A stretch of 64,000 nt of DNA from Candidula unifasciata (taxonomy: Eukaryota > Mollusca > Gastropoda > Stylommatophora > Geomitridae), in the NCBI GenBank assembly GCA_905116865.2, contig CAJHNH020001571.1:124001-188000 (forward strand), in the 5' to 3' direction. Made by a program: the position numbers and the translations under genes. The notes under the pieces are model-generated. The model was not told where the DNA came from and did not search any database. It saw nothing but the letters and a program-made list of their open reading frames with translations. This document shows, one piece after another, positions 23,201-31,200 of this stretch. Position 1 is the first letter of the stretch, and the number at the start of each line of letters is the position of its first letter.

Positions 23201-26200
23201 GTTAATTTTTTTTTAAACATTACATGTATGATGATCTGTGATTTCTATAAATAGGTTTCCAGAATTAATGATCATCGGGATCATTATGTGCAATACAGCA
23301 TTACATTCTAAACAGATGGAGTTTTGCTGCTCATTCTAGCTGCAAATAACAACATATTCTACATCATGACATACATTGAAGTCCAGAGGATCGTCTTCAT
23401 TGCACAGGGTTTGATCCCATATGGTTTGGTCTTTCACTGCAGAACGGCAAGCCACCTGTCGGGAGTGTTGCCCCCAAAAAAAAATGAGCTTTGTATCTTT
23501 GGATACAAATGCAAGGGATCTTTGGCGACGATCCCCAAGGATCATCATAACAGTTGCACTCGTGAACCGAATGATGCAGCTGTGAAACAAACCCACAACT
23601 TTTACACTGTGAGGCAAACGGTTTGACCATTGATCACTTGGACAAGCCAGCTCCCTTCCTCCACTTATTTCCTTCCCTAAAAATACCCTGAATAATTACC
23701 CAGATTAGCTGATATACATTTGTATGAGACTGAGTTGCCCCAAATCATTCTGGTCAGTTAACAACTTTGTGCCGCATCTGCAGGATGTATAAAAAATTCT
23801 CGTCCAAAATGACATATTAGCTGGCCAGCCGCTGACACTTGAAAAGTTGTTTGTTTTTGGCCATGCAATTTCTCTGTTTGGGATATAAATCCAAAGGTTC
23901 CAAAGCTCACCTGTTGAGTTGAATGCTTGGTGCGACACTGTCGCTGCAGATTTCTTGTGGTTTTTGTGTGTTGTGCCCCTGGCAGTTTTATTTGTCAGCT
24001 GTACTAAAAATGGTAGGCAGCTAATTATATTTGGAGTATTATATGAAGTATTGTGTGTGTACATGCCAGCTTTCGTGATTGACTGCTTACATCATCAGTG
24101 AGCTGCAATTCTGGTGGGAGATTAATAATGATGGCACATCTGCTGGCCTGCCTTCTACATTTACTTTGCATGTGCGAGCTTCAAGATTTTGCTGGGACTG
24201 ATAATTGTATCACTAGTTTTCAAAGTGGGACAGTGAGTGAAATTTTGTGATTTCCGCTTATTGTTTCCATGAGGACCTTGTTATAGTGATATAATATAAT
24301 GATATAACACAGAGCAATTATGTAAAAGTAAAGGACCCTTTTCCACGCCTTTAGGCATATAAGGCTAGACCTATATTTTATAGATCAATCGGCACAAGAT
24401 GGGTGATGTGGTCAGCATCATGCCGTCCGCCTTTGCTTCCTCGAGGCTGGGTCACCTGGGAGCCAAGGTCATTTAAAAAAAAAAGTCTTGCTCTGCCAGA
24501 GAGCGAACAGAGGAATTATGGAGTGACTTCTATTTACAAACATGTAAAACAGTTTGGGTTAAATTCCTTATTTAATCTTGAGAACATAATCCAGTTATTC
24601 TTATATATTTTAATGCTGTCTTTAAATACTTTTCAGCATAAGAGGACAGCAAAATCTCTGACGGTCTCTGTGTATTATAAAAGTGCATCCGGGCCTGTGT
24701 CAGCTTCTCGTGCCTGTGCTCTTGTCAGGTATGATGCTGAGAAGATCAGTTCTGATGCCTACTACATTCTGCAGCAGTTCAATACAAGTTCATCCCATAG
24801 TCAGCAATGGTGAGTGTTTGCTATGAGTGAAGCCACAGTCACTGACACTCATAACACACATGCATGTATATACACAGACAGACAGACACATATGTAGATG
24901 AGAATGTTCCAAGAAGGTGATAATTTTGAGGGTGGCAGAATATTTTGACTCTATCAGTACCAGTTGGCACATGATTTGCTAATTTATAAATAGTCTAGAA
25001 TAACAAACTGGTGCAAAATGTAATCAAAATAAATATTTGTAACAATAACCAGTGTAGAAACATGAATTGGTATCTTTGGATAGTTCTTACGGTTCTTTGT
25101 GTTTCTCGAATTTGCCCAGAGGATCTGGTAGACAGTTAATGCTCAGAGGAAAGGCAGGGCAAATGTATAATCAGACTAAAGAGGCTACTATTAGTGTTTC
25201 AACTTGATGCTAGTTGGGGGTGGGACGTGTATGAGAATGCCCTGAGTTTTGTGATATTGGTTAACTGTTTATTTCAGTCTGTTATGTTATCGCTGCACAT
25301 TTGGCATTCCCATGCCTGCTCAGTCGTCTGGTACAGCAGCCACTCCAAGGTACCTCTGCTTATTGTTTCCCATGAGGACCTTGTTATAGTGTTATAGCCT
25401 TGAAGGTTGCATAGACATGCTTCCCCATGCTTTACTCTCATGTCATGCAGTTGTGTTACTGTCAGAGATTCGTCATTATGAGCTAACAACCTAGTCAGCA
25501 GGGTGCTGATGATATTTGCCCCCTCCTTGCTTCTTCCCACATTGCTTACCAGTTGACCTGCTGGCTCATTACTGTTCATGTCGGCATAGCCAGGTGTGTA
25601 AATCCAGGTGAGGGAGATTATGTGCCATTTCTGAATGATTTCAACCCATTCAAGGCGTTTTTGTAATTTGATGTGGAGTGGTTAAATCTAAAGATTTAGC
25701 ATATTTGTATACCTTTGTGTGAATAAAGATCTCCTCATAATGGCTAGCTGCTTGCAGAAAGTATCGTGCATAGCGCCAGTAGTGATTGCCAGGGATCTCA
25801 GTAAAAATGACGCCCTTTAACTGAATAGTCAGTCTGTCCATGGAACAAACCTGCGACCTTTAGAGCGTGAAGCAAACACAGTATGACCACTGAATAATCT
25901 TCTTTTCTGTCAAAGAGGGTTACAGCTTTGAAGGCCTCCGATTTAAATAAATTAATGTATTTATCAGAATTATGTGTCGTTGGGAAAAAAAAAAAGTAGC
26001 TAAATGGACTTTTTTTTAGCCCTTTGTAGACTTGAGCTTTGATGAAGGAGGGATCCATAATATGACCGGGTCAGTCACACCACTGTGAGCAGACTGTCAC
26101 AGAAGTCTTCCCATTTTGAAACTTCCTACTGCAGTCATAGCGGCGTCTGTGGCTTAATTGCTGTGAGTCCGACCCGTAATTTAAACGTCCTGCAATCGAA

Positions 26201-28201
26201 ACCCACTGCTGGCTGCGTGGATTTCTATCGTCGTATGGGGCGTCGCAGGTTGACCAAGCCTGAAATAGGAATCAGGATGGATGTCCAGGGGAAGTAAAGA
26301 CGGCTGGCGTAATGCTGACATTACCCACCCAGTGATGATTGGTCTGTAAAAATATAAGATGCTTTTCCCATTTGCCTGATGTGTCTAAGGGCGTGAAAAG
26401 GGATCTTTACTTTTTTTTTTTACTGCGCTCGTACACTAGCTGAACCGACAGGCATGCATAACTGTACTGGACCTTCATTCACCAATAAATGTCTCTAGGT
26501 TTAATCATTTCACTGATTTTTTTTTTTTTTCAATTTGATAACAGAGTGCTGCTCCTATTTGATGCAAGTGGGGCAGCCATGTTTAAATTGTCATTGTGAC
26601 ATCACCATGTTTGTCTGCATAGTGATGTCATGTGTGTACTACTGTTGCCATCTTTATCAACAGTATTGACAGGTCACAAGGCTCTGACATGATTATTGTA
26701 ATTTCTATCACACCTTTAGTGTTTTCCTTTGAAACCCCCTCCTACCTTTTGCAAAATGAACAAAGAATGCAGAGTTCGCTGAAAGATTACTACAATTACA
26801 TATGTTTTTTTTAGGTGGGTGGGGGAGCACTAATTAGTTATAGTGTTTCCTTATCATTTAAGAACATTTGCAAAGTTATAGGAAAGCTGGTTTGAAGTAG
26901 ATTTTGTGTGAAGAGCAGAAGGTGCAGATGATATCACAGCCTAGCTGTAAATGACAACACTAACTAGCCATTCGTTTAAGGGCGAACACAGAAGAAGAAC
27001 TGTTCTGATTTGTTTAGTCTACATTGAGTTTTATATTGAATGTTCTTCTCTGTGGAAATCAGTGTATAATCAATATATATGATCAGCATATAATCAATGT
27101 AAAATCAATTGTTTGTTCCAATTAAGGGTGCCACCACTCATGAACTTGGGCTTGTCTGCTAGCAAGTTTACAGACTGTGGGAATCATCAGACAATTAACT
27201 CGATGTTTCATTCTGTTCCGTCAACTCAGGCCACAATATCTTCCACAAAACAATCGCAGTCTGTGCCGTCAGCATCTTCCACGCAGCGGTTCCCCGCTGT
27301 CACAGATAAACACACAGAAACATTGCTCAGCTCAGAAGATGTTGATCTGTTATCAAATTCTGACAAGATTGGAGGTACTGACCAAGAAAGGGCAGTAGAC
27401 TCCTCTACGGGGCACACACAGCATCTGTCTAATCTGCCTGCACCAGGTTTAAAATGTGTGACAGAAATTACATCTAAAAAACATTCAAACACAGAAAGTT
27501 CCAAGAGTTCTGAGGTAGATGGAGCCACAGGAAAACAAAGGAATATCCAGTCATTTTTTAGCCAGGTTAAAATGGCAGAAGCAAGTAACGGAGATAACAA
27601 TAAAGGGGATACTAGTCACTGTTTAGATCAGACAGGCAGTAAGTTGCTGGAAGTCAACACAGATACTGAGATAAGTGAAACTGATACTAAAGGCAGAGCA
27701 TCTGGAGGCTTCTTTGCTAAAAAGTTGAAGGACTTTAACCAGCTCAAATCTACAAGTTCTTTAACAAAAAATGAACCAGCTGCCCCGAGCACTGTTTTAG
27801 CTTCTGCACATGAAGCTGATAGTTTTTCTGATGGCAGTGAGGCTATTGAAGCTGAAGACCTTCATGACATGGACGCTGATCATACTCACTGTAGTTCTAA
27901 TGTATCCATGAACGTTGATGACTTTATGGAATGTGATAAATGTGGGGAGCTTATTCCAATCTGGGAAATGCCTGAACACAGCGATTTCCATTTTGCGCTG
28001 GAACTGCAGAAAGAGACTAACGATGCCTCTTCAGCAGCAGCTTTCTCAGGTCGCAGCATGACAAGCACAGCTACCAAAGCAACAAGTCTTCCAGCAATAA
28101 AGCGAAAGTCTAGCAGCCCGTCAAATGCTAAAAAAGGAGGTAAAAAGAAAAAAGTGGACAAATCTGTTCAGCCTTTAACCGTTTTCTTTTCAAAAACATA
28201 A
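8090..28201 (+). CDS. POLH: DNA polymerase eta (Y-family translesion polymerase), complete 10-exon gene
   Basis: Exons 8090-8217, 10115-10249, 13302-13495, 13940-14094, 16316-16419, 18964-19083, 20870-20993, 23112-23177, 24637-24809 and 27127-28201 sum to 2274 nt: 757 codons plus TAA. Every junction has AG/GT and a matching phase. The family inserts nucleotides opposite UV dimers at stalled nuclear forks. Seen: palm motif IDMDCFY (D10, D12) and ERASVDEA (D113, E114) as metal ligands; Q35, R52 and R58 align with the human finger residues that contact the lesion and dNTP. The steric-gate position is Tyr15 where human has Phe18. Thumb is about 238-290 and little finger about 300-420. The tail carries a PIP box, an FF motif, a C2H2 UBZ3 finger (C669, C672, H684, H688), a lysine-rich NLS and a C-terminal PIP-like end. 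Human POLH is 713 residues. The start is the first ATG before the conserved VVLIDMD block. No disruption seen. Confidence 0.97.
8633..8960 (+). pseudogene. RTE-like retrotransposon C-terminal fragment in POLH intron 1
   Basis: The frame RCLRRPAGVTRRDTV, then QMRWFGYVMKMPW and RAWERPHKLWNDSFK matches the RTE/craniofacial-like pattern RLLRRIEGVTRRD ... QLRWYGHVLRM. Stops interrupt it. Confidence 0.65.
9343..9540 (+). pseudogene. Non-LTR retrotransposon 3' fragment in POLH intron 1
   Basis: It reads GHVVRRGKVDNPRAMGKLEG, then KRSRRRASDKILDTL, the GHxxRRD...GKxEGKRxRGR signature of a reverse-transcriptase tail. Short and degraded. Confidence 0.55.
9590..9860 (+). repeat. Family C dispersed repeat with internal poly-G
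   Basis: Family C runs TAAACTCCAGCGGAAAGTTC..., TCTGGTTGTT..., TTGCGTGTGCATCC..., TTGGTTCCTTGCCTCTCAGG, then a homopolymer G or C tract, then a GGTTCCAGGACCC-like end. This copy has the tract at about 9813-9824. Confidence 0.6.
10115..10249 (+). CDS. POLH: POLH exon 2 (residues 43-88, fingers)
   Basis: It reads IIAVGYEARALGVTR and then an acidic CPDIQLARVPEVRGKADLTR segment, closely matching the human fingers. R52 and R58 sit here. The acceptor is TTATAG and the donor is the weaker GTTGGT. The split Arg88 codon is completed in exon 3. Confidence 0.96.
10295..11500. other. GC-rich insert in POLH intron 2, unknown
   Basis: Sequence at 10300-10590 and 11000-11500 is visibly richer in G+C than the rest of the intron. 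Frame CPECWDKTDTICLEQDVKFC at about 11030 looks coding-like but runs into a stop within about 60 codons. Probably a mobile-element remnant; no family recognised. Its right end adjoins a reverse family C fragment (about 11500-11650). Confidence 0.4.
10699..10925 (+). repeat. Three tandem 70-85-bp units in POLH intron 2
   Basis: The segment GGTTAACCCTCAGTGTCGTC...TGGGGTACACCACAACAGC starts at about 10708, 10780 and 10863. Units differ by a few bases and by one 12-bp segment. Confidence 0.85.
11660..13301. other. POLH intron 2, AT-rich remainder
   Basis: No repeat or gene recognised apart from short poly-T tracts. Confidence 0.5.
13302..13495 (+). CDS. POLH: POLH exon 3 (residues 88-153, second catalytic block)
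   Basis: It carries YREAGAEVITVFSKF and the ERASVDEAFLDLT palm motif with D113 and E114. The downstream linker, up to NTFVEGYASLEG, is variable in the family. The acceptor is CTGCAG and the donor GTATGT. Confidence 0.96.
13940..14094 (+). CDS. POLH: POLH exon 4 (residues 153-204, palm)
   Basis: It encodes a polar insert and then the conserved MVEEMRAAVLKETGF and CSAGISNNK palm segments. It ends in phase 0 before donor GTATAT. The human counterpart is IVEEMRAAIERETGF. Confidence 0.96.
14480..15060 (+). pseudogene. Non-LTR retrotransposon fragment in POLH intron 4
   Basis: Broken frames give MFKYLCTLITAVGRCIREIK (usual KYLGTxITxDGRCxxEIK), then EMRKLLRSILNHSECMEVYL and KFGGKERQSKTEKILDSL. Several stops. 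Confidence 0.6.
15060..15285 (-). repeat. Family B SINE in POLH intron 4
   Basis: Complement of the family B body: CCATATGACTCAGTCTCTCT, AATGGCTAGCTGCCTG, GATCCCCAGGGGTCTC and the head complement GGCAAACGGCTTAACCACGT. Confidence 0.65.
15268..15811 (+). repeat. Four tandem units of about 140 bp in POLH intron 4
   Basis: Units begin near 15268, 15394, 15531 and 15674 with CGAGGCCTTTTCTAGGGACT and end in TAGATATTGATTGACAAAC. Length differences come mainly from an A-rich tract. The first unit starts where a family B SINE copy ends. Confidence 0.9.
15895..16145 (-). repeat. Family C copy in POLH intron 4
   Basis: Reverse orientation: GAGGAACCAACAGTCTGC, CAGATCTGTACAATGAATTT, GGAACAAGACTAAAGCCC and CCAGAATTTTCTGCTGGAG. 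It ends 170 bases before exon 5. Confidence 0.6.
16316..16419 (+). CDS. POLH: POLH exon 5 (residues 205-239, palm to thumb)
   Basis: It begins MLAKFACGRNKPNKQT (human VLAKLACGLNKPNRQT) and ends LPIHK with a split Ile239. The acceptor is TTTTCAG and the donor a consensus GTAAGT. Confidence 0.96.
16945..17039 (+). other. Candidate 95-nt cryptic or poison exon in POLH intron 5
   Basis: The interval lies between CTGTAG and GGTCAGG and stays open when joined to exon 5 (Ile then DLFTRHIAIHATSL...). Its length is not a multiple of three, so inclusion would shift exon 6 out of frame and meet a stop. It has no match in pol eta proteins I know. It may be chance. Confidence 0.25.
17430..18160 (+). repeat. 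Dispersed repeat D, two partial copies in POLH intron 5
   Basis: A segment with CCTCAGTTA...CTTC, ATCTGGGATTT and CTGCAGGGATGGTCATACCCC occurs around 17440-17600 and again at 17830-18160. An inverted relative lies in intron 7. Confidence 0.7.
18100..18640 (-). repeat. Family C copy in POLH intron 5, swollen by the minisatellite
   Basis: The left part has GACCCCATTAGGGG with 18 G and CTAACAAGCATGTTGTAGG; the right part has GAGGAACCAACAGTCTACAT and CAGATCTGTAAAATGAATG. The 18220-18523 array sits between the two. Confidence 0.65.
18220..18523 (-). repeat. Minisatellite of 15-29-bp units grown inside a dispersed repeat
   Basis: About a dozen copies of AAGCCAGATCTGTCTGGATACAA-like units of varied length. 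The same AAGCCAGATCTG word occurs once in intact copies of family C, so the array arose by expansion inside one copy. Confidence 0.85.
18964..19083 (+). CDS. POLH: POLH exon 6 (residues 239-279, thumb helix-hairpin-helix)
   Basis: It encodes IRHLGGKLG, the thumb motif that follows PIRKIRSLGGKLG in human, then a divergent LTKFSEQELQKHCGVKTG helix pair. The acceptor AACTAG has a poor pyrimidine tract, but frame and homology fix it. The donor is GTAATT. Confidence 0.94.
19150..19355 (+). repeat. Family C copy in POLH intron 6
   Basis: It includes GAAAGTCCTGGTTGTTCATC and GAGTTTTGCGTGTACATCCG, ending before the poly-C part. The poly-C at about 18877-18903 lies on the other side of exon 6. Confidence 0.6.
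20000..20180 (+). pseudogene. Non-LTR retrotransposon tail fragment in POLH intron 6
   Basis: Frame FEKMIAEGMVPRRRGQGPSK and then, after shifts, KLVRDKSFFQADRD resembles the LEKxIxEGxVxGRRRRGRP tail of a reverse transcriptase. A similar ADRD motif recurs at about 22070. Confidence 0.5.
20452..20740 (-). repeat. Family A tRNA-like SINE in POLH intron 6
   Basis: The complement begins GGCAGCCGCCGTGGTATAGC (box A-like) with GGTCATGAGTGCG (box B-like), then TCGACCTTAGCCTTGAGT and ends GGCGTGGAAAAGGGTCC. This is a pol III-type head joined to a body shared by all family A copies. Confidence 0.7.
20870..20993 (+). CDS. POLH: POLH exon 7 (residues 279-320, thumb to little finger)
   Basis: It encodes SWLYGACRGIE and LPKSIGCSKNFRGKEIL, the highly conserved thumb/little-finger junction, ending in phase 0. 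A TTC-rich tract follows directly in the intron. Confidence 0.96.
21110..21365 (+). repeat. Family C copy in POLH intron 7 with poly-C
   Basis: It contains GAAGTTCTGGTTGTTTATCC, the TTGGTTCCTTACCCTTAGGC segment and ATGCTTGTTATGGGGTCCAATGTGG, then a run of about 17 C at 21334. It directly abuts repeat D. Confidence 0.65.
21345..22140 (-). repeat. Dispersed repeat D, inverted copy in POLH intron 7, split by a nested insertion
   Basis: Homologous in reverse to 17830-18160 (TGCACAGAAAAAGTTAGTTGCC against its complement, and TTTACACGGCACTGCAAACTG). It is interrupted at 21536-21815 by a family C repeat. Confidence 0.75.
21529..21822 (+). mobile_element. Family C repeat nested in repeat D, with target duplication GAAGTTA
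   Basis: The insert 21536-21815 reads CTTTGCGTTCACCAGCTGT...GGTTCCTTGCCTCTCAGGC. GAAGTTA occurs on both sides (21529-21535, 21816-21822). The uninterrupted relative near 17990 lacks the insert, so this is a real insertion. Confidence 0.75.
22223..22443. mobile_element. hAT-type MITE (205 bp) in POLH intron 7
   Basis: Ends CAGTGATTCCCAAACTGTAC at 22231 and the complement of AAGTTTGGGAAACACTG at 22435 form imperfect terminal repeats. Flanks ATGTAAGC and ATGTAAAC are a 7-of-8 target duplication. No coding capacity. Confidence 0.85.
23112..23177 (+). CDS. POLH: POLH exon 8 (residues 321-342, little finger helix)
   Basis: A 66-nt exon of 22 codons that encodes the helix VKFWVSELSEEMSERLNRDK, matching the human VQWWLLQLAQELEERLTKDR. 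The acceptor is ATCATAG after a T-rich tract and the donor GTAGGT. Confidence 0.95.
23375..23640 (-). repeat. Family B SINE in POLH intron 8
   Basis: CTTCATTGCACAGGGTTTGA, CGATCCCCAAGGATCATC, GTGAGGCAAACGGTTTGACC (head complement). It also contains an A-rich piece at about 23470. Confidence 0.6.
24333..24490 (-). repeat. Family A SINE, head-truncated, in POLH intron 8
   Basis: The body GGACCCTTTTCCACGCC, TATTTTATAGATC, GATGTGGTCAGCATCATGCC and TCACCTGGGAGCC is present; the tRNA-like head is lost. Confidence 0.65.
24637..24809 (+). CDS. POLH: POLH exon 9 (residues 343-400, little finger)
   Basis: It encodes RTAKSLTVSVYYK, then ACALVRYDAEKISSDAY and FNTSSSHSQQW, aligned with the human little-finger strands and its NTSGIQTEW end. 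Trp400 is split 2+1 with exon 10. The donor is GTGAGT. Confidence 0.95.
25265..25600 (-). repeat. Dispersed repeat with coding-like frame (family F), in POLH intron 9
   Basis: The minus frame EPAGQLVSNVGRSKEGANII then TLEWLLYQTTEQAWECQM resembles the copy at 42045-42360 (RTISRVTLEWLLYRKT). It is probably a degraded transposon tail. Confidence 0.45.
25715..25900 (-). repeat. Family B SINE, truncated, in POLH intron 9
   Basis: AATGGCTAGCTGCTTGCAG, GATTGCCAGGGATCTCAG, GAACAAACCTGCGACCTTTA; the tRNA-like head is decayed. Confidence 0.55.
26135..26415 (+). repeat. Family A SINE in POLH intron 9
   Basis: Forward copy: GCGTCTGTGGCTTAATTGCT head, CTGCAATCGAAACCC box B-like, GTAAAGACGGCTGGCGTAAT body and GGGCGTGAAAAGGGATC tail, followed by a T-rich stretch. 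Confidence 0.65.
27127..28201 (+). CDS. POLH: POLH exon 10 (residues 400-757, regulatory tail)
   Basis: One long last exon. It begins with the end of the little finger (VPPLMNLGLSASKF). A disordered Ser/Thr-rich tail follows with these motifs: QRNIQSFF at 537-544, a canonical PCNA-binding PIP box; GGFFAKKL with FF at 595-596, resembling a REV1-interacting motif; the UBZ3 finger CDKC...HSDFH at 669-688 including Asp686, expected to bind ubiquitin; a lysine-rich cluster near 735; and VQPLTVFF at 747-754, a degenerate C-terminal PIP. The order is like that of human. No AATAAA is evident within a few hundred bases of the TAA. Confidence 0.95.
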
Positions 28202-28249
28202 AGGGCGCTTATCAGAAAGGTGGGTACAACAAAGGTAAAGTACTGTTTT

Positions 28250-28505
28250 TCACATCAGTGGCACATAGGGCATGTGATGTTAAGCTCATATTTTTAAAGA
28301 CCAGTCACCAGTTGATGAGTGATGTGATCAACTCATGCCAGCCACCTTTGCTTCCCAGTAGATTTCTTGGTACCGGTTTTAGGCTGGGTTGACCTGGGAG
28401 CTAACATCAATTATTTAAAAAAATCTGCAGTGATGCAGATTTGAACCCAAGACTTTCGGGTCAACAGGCAACCATTTGGCCTCTGCGCTGCTGCGGCTAC
28501 CTATC
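28250..28505 (-). repeat. Family A SINE just downstream of POLH
   Basis: GTGATGTGATCAACTCATGC, GGTTGACCTGGGAGCTAAC, GATTTGAACCCAAGAC (box B complement) and GCGCTGCTGCGGCTACC head. It starts 50 bases past the POLH stop, so it probably lies in the 3' UTR. Confidence 0.65.
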
Positions 28506-28814
28506 TGAATGGTACTTTGCAGTGATAACAAAGATCCAGTTTGATGACAGTAATTTTGTTAGTGTAGGAAGTTTCGCACCTGGGCCACTCACATGAGAAT
28601 CTAGGGTTCTGTTTGGGTACCATACCATTTTCTTAGTGTTCTTGGAGTTTCCTTGTAAAGAAAAGTGACTAGGAAGGGAGCTGGCTATTTCACCTCATGA
28701 CCTAAAACATATGAAGGAACACTGTACACCCAGAACGGCAGTAGCACTGACTATCTTTAGTTTGTATTTTCATTGATATAATTTGTATAGATTGCTTTAC
28801 TCACTGTGTGGGTT

Positions 28815-29105
28815 CCAGGGCCCCATTGTGGGGGGGGGGGGGGGGTGAATGAATAGACCCACTGCTCATTAACAAGTGCAAGTTGTTAAAAGTGTATAAT
28901 TGGTGCCGTTTCCTTTAAAGTCAGACTGTCTGCCTGAAGGCAAGAAACTAACAGTCTGCATCACACACACACACAAAATTAGATCTGTAAAACAAATGTG
29001 CACACAGAACTCAGGTTCTGGGACAAGGCTAAAGTCCAGAAGTGGACGAAAAACCAGAACTTTCCAGCGCAGCTTACAGCTGATGAATGCAAAGATGAAG
29101 AAGAT
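28815..29105 (-). repeat. Family C copy downstream of POLH with poly-G
   Basis: GGTTCCAGGGCCCCATTG then about 17 G, AACAAGTGCAAGTTGTTAAA, GCAAGAAACTAACAGTCTGC and GACAAGGCTAAAGTCCAGAA. Confidence 0.65.
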
Positions 29106-29149
29106 TGCTTTACAATATTTTTGTCTTGAAACCCCTTTTTAGGGGCTCT

Positions 29150-29400
29150 CGATAGCAGAATGGTCAAGCGGTTTGCCTTTCACCAAAAGTTTTTGTTTCA
29201 TGGGTGCACATACGTTCGTGAGTGCAGTTTTTATGGAGATTCCAGGGGATCATCACTGGAGCTACAGTGTTCATGCTTTTTGTGATGCTCTCAACAGGTG
29301 ACTAGCCTTTCTACACAGAGAGACTGAGGCATATGGGATAAAACCCAGTGGAATGAAGTCAATCCTTTTGATTATAAATTTTAGTGTTCTGAAATTGTGT
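29150..29400 (+). repeat. Family B SINE, full-length, downstream of POLH
   Basis: Head GCAGAATGGTCAAGCGGTTT, GAGTGCAGTTTTTATGGAG, CAGGTGACTAGCC, AGAGAGACTGAGGCATATGG and AACCCAGTGGAATGAAGTC. Confidence 0.65.
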
Positions 29401-29924
29401 AAAGCTAAGATTTATAAGCAAAAAAAATATCCTGTGATTTCCTCCTGATGAAATCTGCATTACTGTTGCTTGTTGTCAGATGTTTTGAGATTATATACTT
29501 AGTTCCCCTTTTCATTGCCATGGTCTTTCCTTAGAGGAATGATTAGGATTTACATTTGTGACTTAAAATTGGTTTTACCATTAAGAGGTTGCAGCTATTT
29601 TCCTGTTTGGCATTTTATATTAATATATATTTACCAGAGGTATATGCTTTTTGTTTTGCCAATTGCTGTTGGTTTAGGACAAGTTTCTGTGTTGACGGAG
29701 AAATGTGAGGGGTGATTAGGTGAACCTATTTCAGTGATTTTATTGGAAATGTATGAAAAGTAAGTGAGAATTGAAAACAGTAACTGATAGAAAGTAAGCA
29801 TGCACATGAGATCATTATTGAAAGTCACCATACACATCAAGTGAGTTGTAGAGCTGTGGGGTAGCTCAGAACAGTATATGTTGTATGTAATTTCTCACCC
29901 CATTTTGGAGAAAGTAAGAACAAA

Positions 29925-30140
29925 CACTAACCCCACCCCACCCCTCCCCCCTTCCCAAGCATGTCCTAAAAGTAACTAAATAGGGTTGTTTCTTTTGAGG
30001 TCGGAATCCATTTTGTCTGAGAGGCAAGAAACCAACAGTCTGCATCCAAATAAGCCAGTCTGTAAAATGGATGTACATGCAAAACGAGGCACTTAGAACG
30101 CCCTGGTCATCCACTGCATTAATCAAGTAACAGGAAGTAT
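29925..30140 (-). repeat. Family C copy
   Basis: It includes CCCTTCCCAAGCATGTCCTA, GAGGCAAGAAACCAACAGTC and AATAAGCCAGTCTGTAAAAT; the homopolymer part is a C-rich CCCCACCCCTCCCCCC. Confidence 0.55.
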
Positions 30141-30149
30141 TGTGATCGG

Positions 30150-31034
30150 CACTCATAGAAAGAAGTAGAAAGATAGAAGAACAAACTAGACAACATAAAA
30201 ATCGAAAGCTATTGTTACCGTGTCGGGAATTGAACCTGTAACCTCCAGACGGCGTCTGCGCCTTGCCATAAATACAAGTGCACTAAGATACATGGTCAAC
30301 TAGGCACCCCCAATTGTTATTCGACACTTGCTTCGTTGATATAAATTTCTGTAACCTATGGTGCCATTTCAATGGGTTGAAATGAATTATGTCCGTATTC
30401 CATAGTTGTGGATTTCAAGCTGTACGATAGACATGGTCATCCACTGCACATAGACATATCTCCAGTCGTCCTGACTCTTGTCTTGCCACTGGACCCAGAA
30501 ATGACTCAGGCGAGAGAGTGAGGTCGACGACACTGCGCAACTCTTCTTCACTTTAATCCAAGTCACCGCGCAAGTCATTCTTTCATCTTCACACAGTCGG
30601 ACACGTATAGACGAGACGAAGGTGATTCAACAATACTGGTGAGATTTGGTTCTATGGGCGTTGTATTATCGCTGCGGTAGCAAATTGGCTGCTTACTTTC
30701 ACGTTGTGCAATCACATTGCTGGAATCATTACATTCATTCTCATTAAATCCAAGAAGGCTAATATGGTGCCTGCAGAAATCGGATGTGTCGGCCGAAAGG
30801 TACAATTATCGCATCCATGTTTTAACGGGCACAACGCATTTACATCTGCGGGAAAAAATTCACATTAAACGGCCAAACACTTTTTTGTTTAAAATTTATG
30901 TACTTGTCCTAAAATGTTGAATAAGGAATCAACATCACATCATTCGGGCACTTCCTTAAGCGCTCCGTCCTCATCTTCAGCAACAAGCGAAGAGTTCAAT
31001 TTCCAATGACACCAGTCCAAGTCCAAGTCCTTTT
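30150..31034. other. Intergenic, little recognised
   Basis: At about 30945-31000 there is a piece of the dispersed CATCTTCAGCAACAAGCGAAGAG repeat also found near 3990, 4370, 46440 and 61620. The rest is unassigned. Confidence 0.45.
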
Positions 31035-31200
31035 GAGAAAAAAAAAAAAAAGAAAAGCTCGACCACTTTCAGACTGCTGCTAGCTAGCCTAGGCTACTAG
31101 CAGTCTCCGCCTATATTTGTGGTCTGGGTTATTTGCGTCACTTTCGTGACTGAATTTTAGTGTTTGTGCCATTTCTGGGCTTGATGCTTCCATCCCAATC
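31035..31200 (+). repeat. Dispersed repeat, copy 1 of a pair flanking the retrotransposon
   Basis: CTGCTGCTAGCTAGC, TTATTTGCGTCACTTTCGTG, CATTTCTGGGCTTGATGC; related to 36075-36245 in the same orientation. Confidence 0.6.

Noticed and set aside
24403..24813. 136-codon plus-strand frame treated as a separate gene
   Set aside because: Its last part is POLH exon 9; the rest is intron and SINE sequence read through.
29150..29230. Functional tRNA-Leu gene
   Set aside because: Only box A- and box B-like parts are present; arms do not pair, and the sequence recurs as SINE family B.
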